Shown: positions 16,417 through 26,138 of the stretch, piece after piece
Numbering within the stretch: the first letter of the stretch is position 1
Layout of the letters: each line of letters starts with the position of its first letter
Assembly: GCF_007744675.1 (NCBI RefSeq)
Contig: NZ_CP036269.1
Span: forward strand, 2,340,046-2,395,045
Source of the DNA: Gimesia alba
Lineage (GTDB): Bacteria > Planctomycetota > Planctomycetia > Planctomycetales > Planctomycetaceae
Direction: 5' to 3'
DNA: 55,000 bases
Program-made: the position numbers and the translations under genes
Notes under the pieces: model-generated
Database searches by the model: none
What the model saw: only the letters and a program-made list of their open reading frames with translations
Told to the model about the DNA's origin: nothing

Positions 16417-16490
16417 TACACCCGGAGGGATTCGAACCCCCAACCCCCGGTTCCGAAGACCGGTGCTCTATCCAGTTGAGCTACGGGTGC
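16417..16490 (-). tRNA. tRNA-Arg (anticodon TCG)
   Basis: A full cloverleaf reads on the minus strand. The acceptor is GCACCCG with CGGGTGT (one G-U pair). The anticodon stem CCGGT/ACCGG encloses CTTCGGA, giving anticodon TCG, which reads CGA codons. The T-loop is GGTTCGAATCC. No CCA is encoded. The 3' end faces the accessory block, as expected for an island integrated at a tRNA gene. Confidence 0.93.
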
Positions 16491-16972
16491 ATGTCTCATT
16501 TAGACTGTCTTTCGCAGGCTTTGGTTACCTGAAAAACAACGATTCCGCTATTTTCTTGTTTCCTTGCCGTGGAAAAACAGGTGCAACTTGTTATCTCTAC
16601 TTATGTTACTGAAATTAGAAATGGATGCAACTGTTGAGGAAGAGGATTCTAGCATTCCCACGATAAAAAACAAGAGACCTTCATTTTGGCTGATTGCTTC
16701 ATCGAATTCGATTTTTAAAAAAGAAGACGGCGCCTCACATCGTACTTCGTGCAGGCTTAGAGTCGAGATGAAACAATCCAATTTATGTATCGGAATCGCC
16801 TGCTGCTTGACTCTCGACTTTGATTCGGTTGTCATGGAGTTAATTACGTAAGAAAGTTAATTTGTTTGGGTTCAGCAAGCTTTCTTACGAATTCGTTGTG
16901 AGTGGTTGGCTCTATCGGAGTTGCCCTGATGCTCTTGCCCCGCTTCTTAATTAATGAGAGGTCCTGCCTGTT
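16491..16972. other. Intergenic region, no clear gene
   Basis: Two overlapping 95-codon frames exist, plus 16564-16851 and minus 16548-16835. Neither has a family resemblance or a convincing ribosome binding site. The minus frame is slightly more protein-like. I do not call either. The right end should hold the promoter of the beta-helix gene. Confidence 0.4.
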
Positions 16973-18250
16973 ATGAAACGTTCTCAAACTTCTGTGCTGT
17001 TTTCATTTTTGATTGTGGCTCTGCTATTCAATCTCAATCTGGTCGCCGCTGGTCAGGAAAACCAGCCTTCTTCTAAAAAGCCCAAACTGGCCGGTGCACG
17101 GCCTGTGATTCATGCGATTAATTATGCTTCGATTCAAGAAGCCATCGATGCGATACCGGATGAGGGGGGAGTGGTTTTGTTACCACCCGGTAAGTTTGAA
17201 ATTGATCAGCCTCTGGTGATCACCAAAGGCGATGTGTTAATTATGGGAGCTGGCTCTGCGACACACATTCATAACAAAAACGAAGCAGGCAAAGATGCGA
17301 TTGCCATTCACCCGCCGGCAGACGCCAAACTCCCTGATGGGAAGAAAGATCCCAAGCCGCGTATCTGGCGTGTGCAGTTACAGAATTTTCGGGTTACCGG
17401 AAATGAGAAAAGCGGACGGGGGATTAATGCCAAGTGGGTGCAGGAAATTTATATTCATGGCGTGACCTGTAGCTATCACGGCAGTGACGGCATCTTTCTT
17501 GATTTCTGTTTTGAAGATCCACGCGTTTCCGACTGTTTGATTACTTACAATAAAGCAACTGGTCTGAATACGATCGGCTGCCATGATATCGTCGTTTCTG
17601 CCAATCACTTTGAAGAAAATCTGGATGCACTTCACTGCATGGACGGTTTTAACCTGTGTATGAGCGGCAACAACCTGGATGACCATCTCCGCGATGGTGT
17701 GATCATCGAAAATACCTACGGTTCAATTGTCTGTGCCAACATGATTGAAGAGTGTCAAGGTAGAGCGATTGTTCTGGACCGGGAATGTTACGGGATTACG
17801 TTGTCTGCGAATGTGATTGCCCATAACGGCAGCGGCATCATTCTGGATGACGCGCACGGCTGTGCCGTCAGTGCGAATACTTTTACTCTGCTGGCTAAAG
17901 ATGCTTTGCGGATTGGTCCCAAGTCCGGACGGATCACCGTCACCGGGAATAATTTCTCGAACAGCTATATCGGCAATGGTAATGTCAAACGTCGTACGAA
18001 TGACCTCAAAGCCGCCGGCTTGACGCTGGACAAAACGCGTGGTGTTACGGTTTCCGGTAACCTGTTTTCTTCTGTGCGCCCCAAAGCCGTTGAAGTGATT
18101 GAACCGACGACGAATGTGATCTTCGGAAACAATCTGCTGATTGATGTGGAATCGGATCATAAAAAACTGAAGGATTCGATTATCAAAAACATTCTGGAAA
18201 CAGCGGCTGAGCCCGTCAAGCCGGAGTCAAAGCAGGCTGATTCCAAGTAA
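16973..18250 (+). CDS. Secreted right-handed beta-helix protein
   Basis: A 425-residue exported protein. It has a signal peptide (basic MKRSQTS, then a hydrophobic run ending LNLVAAGQ) and a lysine/proline-rich linker. It then enters a pectate-lyase-like start (YASIQEAIDAIPDEGGVVLL, then GKFEIDQPLVIT). From about residue 130 to 390 it has repeating turns with the spacing of a parallel beta-helix: SGRGINAKWVQEIYIHGV, GIFLDFCFEDPRVSDCLI, NTIGCHDIVVSANHF, GIILDDAHGCAVSANTF. Such NosD/pectin-lyase folds bind or cleave polysaccharides outside the cytoplasm. The catalytic residues cannot be named. The C-terminus is rich in Lys and Glu. A truncated hydrolase gene follows after 58 nt and may be co-transcribed. 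Confidence 0.8.
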   Translation: MKRSQTSVLFSFLIVALLFNLNLVAAGQENQPSSKKPKLAGARPVIHAINYASIQEAIDAIPDEGGVVLLPPGKFEIDQPLVITKGDVLIMGAGSATHIHNKNEAGKDAIAIHPPADAKLPDGKKDPKPRIWRVQLQNFRVTGNEKSGRGINAKWVQEIYIHGVTCSYHGSDGIFLDFCFEDPRVSDCLITYNKATGLNTIGCHDIVVSANHFEENLDALHCMDGFNLCMSGNNLDDHLRDGVIIENTYGSIVCANMIEECQGRAIVLDRECYGITLSANVIAHNGSGIILDDAHGCAVSANTFTLLAKDALRIGPKSGRITVTGNNFSNSYIGNGNVKRRTNDLKAAGLTLDKTRGVTVSGNLFSSVRPKAVEVIEPTTNVIFGNNLLIDVESDHKKLKDSIIKNILETAAEPVKPESKQADSK

Positions 18251-18308
18251 GTGACGATAGAAAAGCAGAGACAGTCCAAATTCTTCCTGTCTGAAAGGCG
18301 GATCAAAA

Positions 18309-19412
18309 ATGCTGCGGATCTGTGGATTACTGGTTTGTCTGTCAGGTTATGTTTCCGGGCTGCTGGCGGACGATCAACGTACAGAACAGAGTCAAGGAGC
18401 TCCCGTTTACCAGGAGCATCTTGACCTTTCGTATTTTTTGAACCGGAGTGGCCAGAAACAGCCCATTAAAACCTGGGAAGACTGGAAAATACGCCGTCAG
18501 CATATTCTAGCAAACATGCAGACCGTAATGGGAGAAGTGCCTCGTCCTGCGCAGCCGGTTCCTCTGGAGATGAAGGTGCTGGAAGAGACCAGCATTGGTA
18601 CGCTGAAACGCCAGAAAATTTCTTATCATACCGACGATGCTCAACAGCGAGTGCAAGCTTATTTGTTTATCCCACGCTCAGCCAGCAAGCAGCATCCGGT
18701 GCCGGCGGTGTTATGTCTGCATCAAACAAATTCAAAAATCGGCAAAGAAGAACCAGCGGGGATTAACGGGCTGCCGAATCTGAAGTATGCACTTGAGTTG
18801 GCGCAGCGGGGCTATGTGACGCTGGCTCCCGATTATCCATCTTTTGGTGAGTACCCTTATGATTTCAAGGCGCATCCTGAATATCGTAGTGGGACGATGA
18901 AGGCCATTTATGACAATATGAGATCAATCGATTTATTGCAGTCGCTGGATTATGTGAATCATGGGAAAATTGGCTGTATCGGGCATTCGCTGGGAGGTCA
19001 CAATACGATGTTTACGGCTGCCTTTGATCCCCGCATTAAAGCGCTGGTCTCCAGCTGTGGATTTACCCGTTTTCATAAATATTATGGCGGGAAGCTGAAA
19101 GGTTGGACCAGCGATCGCTATATGCCATTAATTAATAGCAAATATCAGAATAACCCCGATCTGGTTCCATTTGATTTTACCGAAATCGTAGCCAGCTTTG
19201 CACCGCGGGCGTTTCTTGCCTGTTCGCCGGTGGAAGATAGCAACTTTGAAGTTTCGGGAGTTTAAGATGTGATTCAGATTGCGAAACCAGTTTACGATCT
19301 GGCTGGTAAGCCAGAAAATTTACAGGCCGTTTACCCCAACGCAAAGCATGATTTTCCTCCGGCAACACGGGAGACAGCTTACGAGTTCTTTGATACCCAT
19401 TTGAAGCCATAA
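18309..19412 (+). pseudogene. Secreted alpha/beta hydrolase interrupted by an in-frame stop
   Basis: The first frame (18309-19265, 318 residues) is a dienelactone-hydrolase-like protein. It has a signal peptide (LRICGLLVCLSGYVSGLLA), the oxyanion region VPAVLCLHQTN, and the nucleophile elbow GCIGHSLGGHN. TAA at 19263-19265 stops it after NFEVSGV. The same frame resumes at once as DVIQIAKPVYDLAGKPENLQ, then YPNAKHDFPPATR, then FFDTHLKP, and ends at 19412. The KHDFPP segment normally carries the catalytic histidine, so the shortened protein lacks a full triad. A single base change in one codon is enough to explain it. Either the gene is freshly inactivated or the stop is a sequencing error. Its start fits the preceding GGCGG sequence. 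Confidence 0.75.
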
Positions 19413-19439
19413 GCCTGTTTGATCTGAAGGGCATCAATG

Positions 19440-21506
19440 TCAGTTCTGGTCAATGAGATCTTTTTCAGGCCAGTTGTCGATCTGGTTTACCCAGCGATGC
19501 ATCTGCCCGTCGATCAGAGACGATAAACTCTTTTTCTCTTTTCCATAGCGTGTATTGAACAGGATGGCCCAGTTGAGCCCATCGCGACGTCTTACCAAAA
19601 TGGTAGACGTTCCTGGTAGTGCACCGTTGTGCCAATGATTTTCGCTGTCCCGATTGTTAAAGGATCTCACTGACCAGCCACAGGCATAAAAGACGGCTTT
19701 GGGGTCTCCGTTCTGATTAAAGCCGGCCAGGCCTTCCGGGCGCTGAAACATTTGTGAGATCGTGGGCGCTTTGAGAATCGGGCACTGCTCGCGGTCATTG
19801 AATGCGGTTGCAAATCGGACCAGATCGGGTGCAGAAGAAATCCAGCCGCCATGAGAATCCATCGCCTCCAGATACCAGGCACCATAGGGTTGAGGCACCT
19901 GTTCCACCTCTCCCTCTGGTGTAAAGATAGAGGTTCCTACCCTGGGACTGTAATATTTGACTTCATTCGGTTCTCGGTATTTCAGCAGCGTTTTTCCGAG
20001 GGTTGTATGTGTCATCTGAAGCGGGGCACAGATCGTTTGCTGCATATACTCGTGATACGGTTTTCCGGTTACGGTTTCAATGACTCTGCCCAGCAGGCTG
20101 TAGCCGAAGTTTGAGTAAGCATAACGTTCTCCGGGATTAAAATCGAGAGGCTGTTTCAGCATGACCTGAATCACGTCATCGGCTTCAGCAGGAGGTTTCT
20201 TTCCCAATTGCTTCGCGAAAGAAACCGATCGAAACATCGGGTCGAAAGAGACACTTCGATCCCAGCCTCCAGTATGGTTAAGTAATTGCTGGATCGTCAC
20301 CTCTTTCAGTCGAGGATCTACACCCTGTTTGGAAAGTTCATTCTGATACTTCTTGAGAATATCAAAGACCCTGGTATCTAATTCCAGTTGATCTTCTTCA
20401 ATCAGTTTCATAATCGCGACGGCAGTGATCGGCTTAGAAATGCTGGCGATCCGGAACTGGCTGTTGGGTTGAACCGGCATTTTCTGTTCCTGGTCTGCAT
20501 AGCCGAACCCCCGCGCATAGACGAGCCGACCCCGATAACTGACGGCGACCGCGGCTCCCGGAGGTTGGTGCTCCAGCAGGAATTCTTTGACGGAACGGTC
20601 CAGGGAGGCGAACTCTTTTTGTTCTTTTCCTGAGACCGGAATCTCATCGGCGTTTTTCCAGATAGAGGATTCTGTTTTGTTTTCTTCTTTCACCCAGATG
20701 GCGTTGAAGAAGGGCTGGTTGTTAATTCGATAGCCATCGATATTCGTGAGTTGGTAATTTTGATCCTGCATTTTTTTGTCTTCTGCCTGGAACTGTTTCA
20801 GGGTCAGATGGAATTGTGACATCCAGGCGGGTTCCGTTTCTTTATACCAGACTGCATGGTAGACAGGATTGCGATCAATCACATAGCCGCAGAGATCAAT
20901 CAGACGAAAACCCTGAGAAGAAACGTCCTCGAAGATTTTTTGAAACTGGTCTGAAGGAACATTACAGGTCGCATCCCAGGTGACATCATTTCGTTTCACC
21001 CAGATCCCGGCATGGACCGGTTGGTTATTGAGCATGTAGCCATCCAGTTTAAACGGAATAAAACCTTTCTGCTTTAACTCATTGAGTGTGTCTTGTAGTT
21101 GGGTATTCGAAAGTGAATGCCGAATGATATGTTCGGCTTGATCGTTCTTTTCCCAGAGTACGGCGAATCGTGATGTGTTTCCCCGTTCGTAGCCGCTGAT
21201 GACAACTGGCTGAAAACCTTCACTGGCGTATTGTTTTTGTTTTTCTTCCAGCTGTCGGGCGTCAAGACCATGATGGGCCTTCCATGTGTTCTGGCCCGGT
21301 TGTTTCACCGCAATGGCCATGAATCTGTCGAAGCGTTTTCCCGGCGTGACGCTGACATCCGTGAGTGCAAAGCCTTGTTTTTTGATCCGAGTGATGAATC
21401 GCTGATAGCTGGAAGAAGTTAATTGCAATTCGAATTCCGTCTCTGCCGCGTTCAGAGGAAGTGTCATGAATAACAGGGCAAAGAGGAAAGGTCTCAGGTA
21501 ATGCAT
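19440..21506 (-). CDS. Secreted serine hydrolase (beta-lactamase fold) with N-terminal repeats
   Basis: A 688-residue exported protein. I start at ATG 21506, which gives a signal peptide (RPFLFALLFMTLPLNAAETE); the frame from 21584 adds a polar leader with no such role. Residues about 25-280 hold four repeats of roughly 65 residues with the pattern GYxxxNxPxxxAxWxK, as in the N-terminal domain of polyglycine-hydrolase-like proteins. Residues about 300-685 are a class C beta-lactamase-like domain. It has SISK (S355, K358), YSN (Y464-N466) and a late HNGALPGT, standing in place of the third motif. Such enzymes include esterases and peptidases. The substrate is unknown. It converges with the broken hydrolase gene. 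Confidence 0.82.
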   Translation of the reverse strand: MHYLRPFLFALLFMTLPLNAAETEFELQLTSSSYQRFITRIKKQGFALTDVSVTPGKRFDRFMAIAVKQPGQNTWKAHHGLDARQLEEKQKQYASEGFQPVVISGYERGNTSRFAVLWEKNDQAEHIIRHSLSNTQLQDTLNELKQKGFIPFKLDGYMLNNQPVHAGIWVKRNDVTWDATCNVPSDQFQKIFEDVSSQGFRLIDLCGYVIDRNPVYHAVWYKETEPAWMSQFHLTLKQFQAEDKKMQDQNYQLTNIDGYRINNQPFFNAIWVKEENKTESSIWKNADEIPVSGKEQKEFASLDRSVKEFLLEHQPPGAAVAVSYRGRLVYARGFGYADQEQKMPVQPNSQFRIASISKPITAVAIMKLIEEDQLELDTRVFDILKKYQNELSKQGVDPRLKEVTIQQLLNHTGGWDRSVSFDPMFRSVSFAKQLGKKPPAEADDVIQVMLKQPLDFNPGERYAYSNFGYSLLGRVIETVTGKPYHEYMQQTICAPLQMTHTTLGKTLLKYREPNEVKYYSPRVGTSIFTPEGEVEQVPQPYGAWYLEAMDSHGGWISSAPDLVRFATAFNDREQCPILKAPTISQMFQRPEGLAGFNQNGDPKAVFYACGWSVRSFNNRDSENHWHNGALPGTSTILVRRRDGLNWAILFNTRYGKEKKSLSSLIDGQMHRWVNQIDNWPEKDLIDQN

Positions 21507-21695
21507 TTTTATTTCCGATTCAGGTGACAGACAGGGGGCAGAATGGTATCTATAATGATATTCCACTGTCAGGATGGTCTTCAAGCAGAATCCAGTTCGA
21601 TGTGATCTGGTTTCTCGATTCTATTCTGATGAATGGTACCGTAGAGTCAATTTTATTCCTCAGAAATGCTGCCAGGTGAAGGGCACTCATTAATC

Positions 21696-22523
21696 ATGAA
21701 ATCAATCAATGTCAGACTGAGTCTGTTTTGTATCTGCTTCTGTGTTCTCTCTCAGGTGAGTTCTGCCGCTGATCCCGTTCTGATTGCCCATCGGGGAATG
21801 TTGCGTCACGCTCCGGAAAATACGCTGCCGGCGTTTCGTGTCTGCCTGGATTTGAGGATTGGTTTTGAACTGGATATCCGCACTACCAAAGACGGAGAGT
21901 TGGTGATCATTCATGATGACAGCTTGCCGAGAACAACCAATGGCCCCAGTAAGTCCATTCGTGATGTGACATGGGCGGAAGCACAGCAACTGGATGCGGG
22001 GCGTTGGTTTGATCCGGCATTCGCCGGGACACGAATTCCTACTTTGGAACAGACACTTAAGTTGATCAAAGAGAGAAAGCAGGGGGATACAATCATTGCG
22101 CTCAACATCAAGCAATTGAACCCCGACGGCGAAAAGAAACTGGTGGAGTTGCTCGAAAAATATGATCTGTTCGAGGACAGTTTCGCGTTTGATCAGAATG
22201 CGGAAATGAGCCAACGGCTGAAGAAACTGAATCCTCGCATTCGGATTGGACAGAACGTCAACCGCAAAAGCATTGACGCGCGATTAAAAGAGAATCAGTT
22301 GGATGTGTTTCTGCTGACGTTTGTTGCAGAGAAAGCGGAAGTCGATCGACTCAAGCAGCAGGGGAAGCAGGTCCTGTTTAACTTTGGTGGTGCAGGGGAT
22401 GCCCGCCGCAACCCGGTTGTCTGGAAACAGATTCGCGCAGCGGGTGTCGAGGGCATGTTGACCGATTATCCTCTGGAATGCAGGCAGGTCTGGCGGGACG
22501 CGGATCAGCAGACGAAAAACTGA
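21696..22523 (+). CDS. Glycerophosphodiester phosphodiesterase, secreted
   Basis: A 275-residue enzyme that splits glycerophosphodiesters into an alcohol and glycerol-3-phosphate. ATG 21696 gives a signal peptide (VRLSLFCICFCVLSQVSSAA), so it acts outside the cytoplasm. The catalytic TIM barrel begins LIAHRGMLRHAPENT (H and R of HRG, E of ENT), continues FELDIRTTKDGELVIIHDDS (ExD and the second histidine), and keeps IIALNIK and the C-terminal GVEGMLTDYP loop in which these barrels end. All key metal-binding and acid-base residues are present. The gene is transcribed away from the beta-lactamase-fold gene and shares a 190-nt upstream space with it. Confidence 0.9.
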   Translation: MKSINVRLSLFCICFCVLSQVSSAADPVLIAHRGMLRHAPENTLPAFRVCLDLRIGFELDIRTTKDGELVIIHDDSLPRTTNGPSKSIRDVTWAEAQQLDAGRWFDPAFAGTRIPTLEQTLKLIKERKQGDTIIALNIKQLNPDGEKKLVELLEKYDLFEDSFAFDQNAEMSQRLKKLNPRIRIGQNVNRKSIDARLKENQLDVFLLTFVAEKAEVDRLKQQGKQVLFNFGGAGDARRNPVVWKQIRAAGVEGMLTDYPLECRQVWRDADQQTKN

Positions 22524-22535
22524 TTCTGTGACGGC

Positions 22536-23399
22536 TCAAATCGATCTGGCTTTTTTGTGTGTAAACGCGTGCTCGATCAGTGATTGGTCGAACTGATCAG
22601 GAACTTCGCCTTCTGCTGCGAAGAGGTAGATCGCGGCAATCAGAATCGAATGGATGGCCGAAGAGACCAGTGAGACAAGTAAGATACAGACAATTCCGGT
22701 TGCGATCATAATACCACCAATGACTGCATTGACCGATCCGATCATGATGAAGCCGCCTACAATCAGCCCAAAGATGGGGATCATCAGCAGGAAGACAATC
22801 AGGCCGATCCCGAAGTTAGCGACCAGAGACTCACCCCAGGTTTTGCGAAGAATACCTACTGAGCGTTTCATGGCTTCGAAGGGATTCTTTTTTTCCACAA
22901 CGAGAACTGGGATGACGAAATAAGTCGTAATCGACCAGGCCATACCGAGCAGCCCGGCGACGAGTTGCCCGATCTTTTCTGATTTTGATTCGATCAGTCT
23001 GAGAATGAAGCCGACGGTCGCACTGACCAGTGCCCAGCCTGTGATTTGCGGCAGCCGATTCAGGGCAGACGAGAAACCATCGCCGATCGTGGGATTTCCC
23101 CCTTTGAGCCGGATGATGGCACAGGACATTAACGCTGAGTTGAAAAAGATAATGACGAAGTAGTTCACGAAATAGAAGGCAAACAAAATGACATAGGCCA
23201 GCGGATCTTGAGGGGCCTGATGCTCGTTCATAATGACCGTGACGTATTTACTGTTGATCAGTGGGAGCGCAAAGCTGGCCAAGACCATCAGGCAGGCAAA
23301 ACCGCTCATGATCGGGAACAACAAGAGTTCTTTATCCAGCATCAAGACGCGGAAACTTTGTTTGGATAACGCCCATCCGTTGGAAATGCGGCTAAACAT
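22536..23399 (-). CDS. Membrane protein of DUF6159 type
   Basis: A 287-residue integral membrane protein of unknown function. ATG 23399 lies 9-10 nt after TGAGGA; ATG 23405 is the other choice. The start FSRISNGWALSKQSFRVLML followed by a short hydrophobic helix is the DUF6159 signature. Hydrophobic segments lie at about residues 30-50, 75-100, 125-145, 165-190, 205-225 and 240-270. A conserved cytoplasmic loop (VVEKKNPFEAMKRSVGILRK) precedes the fifth. Such loops in YihY/DUF4013-like proteins carry the EAMKRS motif. It may act in envelope stability or transport, but there is no direct evidence. It converges with the glycerophosphodiesterase gene, 12 nt apart. Confidence 0.75.
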   Translation of the reverse strand: MFSRISNGWALSKQSFRVLMLDKELLLFPIMSGFACLMVLASFALPLINSKYVTVIMNEHQAPQDPLAYVILFAFYFVNYFVIIFFNSALMSCAIIRLKGGNPTIGDGFSSALNRLPQITGWALVSATVGFILRLIESKSEKIGQLVAGLLGMAWSITTYFVIPVLVVEKKNPFEAMKRSVGILRKTWGESLVANFGIGLIVFLLMIPIFGLIVGGFIMIGSVNAVIGGIMIATGIVCILLVSLVSSAIHSILIAAIYLFAAEGEVPDQFDQSLIEHAFTHKKARSI

Positions 23400-23563
23400 A
23401 ATCATCAATCCTCAAGAATGATCTCTGTGTTGTGGAGAAACAACTTAGACCTCAACCGGTCACGTCGAAATAAGCCTAGCTCGGTTTATAACAGATCGAC
23501 TCCAAAATGCGAAATCGATTTGAAAATTCTTGATGATTTTACTGATTGTTAGCAAAACATGGG

Positions 23564-24580
23564 TTATTTCTCTGGCGGCAGTGCTAATAACAGGGCCACC
23601 GTGGCCCAGCTGCTGGCGGTGACTGAAATGAACTGGTCCTTACCGTGCGGATAGCCCGTTTCAAAATAAGTCTGAAACGGTTTCGCACGCGTGGGCACAT
23701 GCCAGGAACCATCGGGCAGTTGTGTGTTAAGCAGATATTGAATACCTCGTCTGACAGCCGGCTGATCGGCGGAGACGAGATCAGAGCGGAGCAGGGCGAC
23801 AAGTACCGTTCCTGTGGCATAAGCGTCGCTGGTCATCTCGGGGAGTTGTGACCAGCCGCCATCTTTGTTTTGCATTTTGAGCAATGCTGTGATGGCAGCC
23901 TGGGTGACTGCTTCGTCAACCTCCAGGATCAGAAACGAACGGAGTTGGAAGGCGCGTTCTTCGGTCGATTGAGGCTGCAGATCGAGTAACCATTGTTGTG
24001 CCTGCTGTGTCCGGGCATCGATTCGAGGACGCTGCTCCTCGGTGCCAAAGGTTTTGAGCGCTCGGATGACAAAATAATTCGTGTTCGTATCACTGGACAT
24101 GGAAGGGGGGCGTGTTGAATTTCGAATCCAGTGGTTTTTATCTTTGTTCCGTTCCAATAGATAGCCGGTTACTGCTTCTGTGACTTCATCCGATTTATGT
24201 CCCACCAGTTCCAGAGTCCAGAGTGCAAAACTGGCGGTGTCCGGCCCGCCTCCCTGACCTTTGCCTGCCTGATAATTTTTCAGACCGCGTTTGAGATGGG
24301 CGGCGGTATGCTTGATCTGTAACTCAAGGTTGGCGTCGTCAATTGTAAATCCTCGCTGTTTTGCTTCTTCCAGCACGAGCACAGCCAGAGCCTGATTATG
24401 ACAAGTAAAACATTTCCGCTCGCGGGCAGAACCTGCGGCCGCTTTTTCGATGAGTGGGATTGATGACTGGATCGCGGCTTTGATGGCGGAAGGATCGAGA
24501 GTGATTTCTTCCGCCTGGAGGGGAACGGTCAGGTGAAAAGCGATAACAGACAGCAGTAGATTGAAACAGCCTAGACGCAT
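23564..24580 (-). CDS. Secreted prenyltransferase/squalene-cyclase-fold protein with CxxCH
   Basis: A 338-residue exported protein. It has a signal peptide (LLLSVIAFHLTVPLQA), then RKCFTCHNQ, a CxxCH motif of the kind that binds haem c. Residues about 100-330 hold alpha-toroid repeats with the typical turns SFALWTLELVG, AITALLKMQNKDGGWSQLP and IQYLLNTQLPDGSWHVPT. The QxxDGGW and QxPDGSW turns match the QW repeats of squalene-hopene cyclases and prenyltransferase beta-subunits. The DxDD acid motif of true cyclases is not seen, so it is probably not a terpene cyclase. The single CxxCH may give a c-type cytochrome. Planctomycetes have many such fusions (established trend). The substrate is unknown. 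Confidence 0.75.
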   Translation of the reverse strand: MRLGCFNLLLSVIAFHLTVPLQAEEITLDPSAIKAAIQSSIPLIEKAAAGSARERKCFTCHNQALAVLVLEEAKQRGFTIDDANLELQIKHTAAHLKRGLKNYQAGKGQGGGPDTASFALWTLELVGHKSDEVTEAVTGYLLERNKDKNHWIRNSTRPPSMSSDTNTNYFVIRALKTFGTEEQRPRIDARTQQAQQWLLDLQPQSTEERAFQLRSFLILEVDEAVTQAAITALLKMQNKDGGWSQLPEMTSDAYATGTVLVALLRSDLVSADQPAVRRGIQYLLNTQLPDGSWHVPTRAKPFQTYFETGYPHGKDQFISVTASSWATVALLLALPPEK

Positions 24581-24711
24581 CCTGAGCCCCCAATTGTCGA
24601 TGCATGCTACTTGAGTCAGGCACCTAATGGCACCTTGAAACAGAATTCATTCTAACAATTCAAGAGGCTGAACCGCCAGCTTCTTTTGTACTTTTGTGAA
24701 TCTGATATCGA

Positions 24712-25986
24712 CTAGGTCAACGAAGCACTTTCTTTGGGGGCTCGTTCCGGAGTCTGAATGTGTTCGGGCAGGAAGCCGAGGCCGACGATTTTGCCTGCCT
24801 TTTTCCGGATGATCGGGGCGAACAGGCCGGCGACTTTACGAAAGCCCCAGGAAAGCGAAACCGGTTTTCCGGGAGCGGTCTTTCCGCCAAACAGACGCTG
24901 ATGCGCGAAAACCTGCATGCGTTGTGTTTTGAGTGCGGGGGGCTCACGGCGGTGTTGAACCTGTTTTAAGTCTTCGAGTGTGACTTTGCCTGTATAAAGT
25001 TTATCGGCGAGCAGGTTCGCAGTCGCAACGGCATCCTGGACCGCGAGATTAACGCCCACTCCACCAACGGGCGACATCGCATGGGCGGCATCACCAATAA
25101 ATAAGAGACCCGGTTGAGCCCAGTTGGTAATATGGTTCAGCTGGATCGATAGTAGACGAACTTTTTCCCAGTCATCAATTGCGGCAACACCATCTGCGAG
25201 ATCCGGCAAAATATCTGAAACTCGCTTGCGAAATGCTTCCAGTCCTTCCGCTTTGATTTCGTCAAAGGACCCTTTATGGATGATCAATCCCGATTGGAAG
25301 TAGTCTCCACGATCAACGGTGATCAGCATCCGACCATTCTTGATTCGTCCCAATGTGTGATCCAGTAACTCACTCGATTTTCCGACGCGAAACCAGAGGA
25401 CATCGATGGGAATTCCTTTTTCGACGACTTCGACTCCCGCATCGACTCGCAGCACAGATCCTCGTCCGTCGGCTCCGACTACCAGGTCGGAGCGAATTTC
25501 ATATTCGCCGTTAACGCCCTCTACTTTAACGCCGACAACCTGATTGCCTTCATGGATCAGGTTCGTTGCCTTGGATTGCATATGAACCTGGAAGTTTGGA
25601 AATTCGCTGGCATGTTTCGCGAGTAGATTCAAAAAGTCCCACTGAGGGGCAAACGTAATAAATTTGCATTTGGTGGGCAGGTGGGTGAAGTAGGGGCCTG
25701 GGATCTGCTTGCCTTCAATATTGAAATCGAGCGAATCAAAATGCTTATCGGCAATTTGCAGGAATTCATCCAGAATTCCTAACTCGTGCATCAGTTCCAG
25801 TGTCGAAGGATGAATGGTATCGCCACGGAAGTCTCGCAGGAAGTCTTTGTGCTTTTCCAACACAATGACTTCTACGCCGGCACGGGCCAGGAGGAAACCT
25901 AAAAACAGGCCGGCAGGGCCACCGCCGACAACGCAGCAGCGAGTAGTAATCTTATCCCCAGATTGTGGTGGTTGGAATTCGCTCAC
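24712..25986 (-). CDS. FAD-dependent monooxygenase (PHBH/UbiH fold)
   Basis: A 424-residue flavoprotein. The GTG start at 25986 follows AGGAGG by 8 nt, the best ribosome binding site near it. The N-terminal Rossmann motif is CCVVGGGPAGLFLGFLLARA, then EVIVLEKH. The middle has LVVGADGRGSVLR (the DG motif that binds FAD and NADPH) and the late FAD motif LLFIGDAAHAMSPVGGVGVN. The C-terminal segment is short, with QHRREPPALKTQRMQ. Enzymes of this type hydroxylate aromatic compounds or ubiquinone precursors. The substrate cannot be told from the sequence. No biosynthetic neighbours are present, so it seems to act alone. Confidence 0.88.
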   Translation of the reverse strand: MSEFQPPQSGDKITTRCCVVGGGPAGLFLGFLLARAGVEVIVLEKHKDFLRDFRGDTIHPSTLELMHELGILDEFLQIADKHFDSLDFNIEGKQIPGPYFTHLPTKCKFITFAPQWDFLNLLAKHASEFPNFQVHMQSKATNLIHEGNQVVGVKVEGVNGEYEIRSDLVVGADGRGSVLRVDAGVEVVEKGIPIDVLWFRVGKSSELLDHTLGRIKNGRMLITVDRGDYFQSGLIIHKGSFDEIKAEGLEAFRKRVSDILPDLADGVAAIDDWEKVRLLSIQLNHITNWAQPGLLFIGDAAHAMSPVGGVGVNLAVQDAVATANLLADKLYTGKVTLEDLKQVQHRREPPALKTQRMQVFAHQRLFGGKTAPGKPVSLSWGFRKVAGLFAPIIRKKAGKIVGLGFLPEHIQTPERAPKESASLT

Positions 25987-26138
25987 AGCCTTTACCTCCT
26001 GTAAAGTGGCTTCGATGGATCAATCACTATCGCGGGCGCGATTCAGTAGCTTAGGTCAGATAATTGAAACCCTCAAGATGAAAATGACGGATCTTTCCTC
26101 AAAATGATTCCTTAGCTATCGAGTGGCTTTGACTGAGG

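Noticed and set aside
16548..16851. Two overlapping 95-codon frames on opposite strands
   Set aside because: There is no family, no ribosome binding site, and the two exclude each other.
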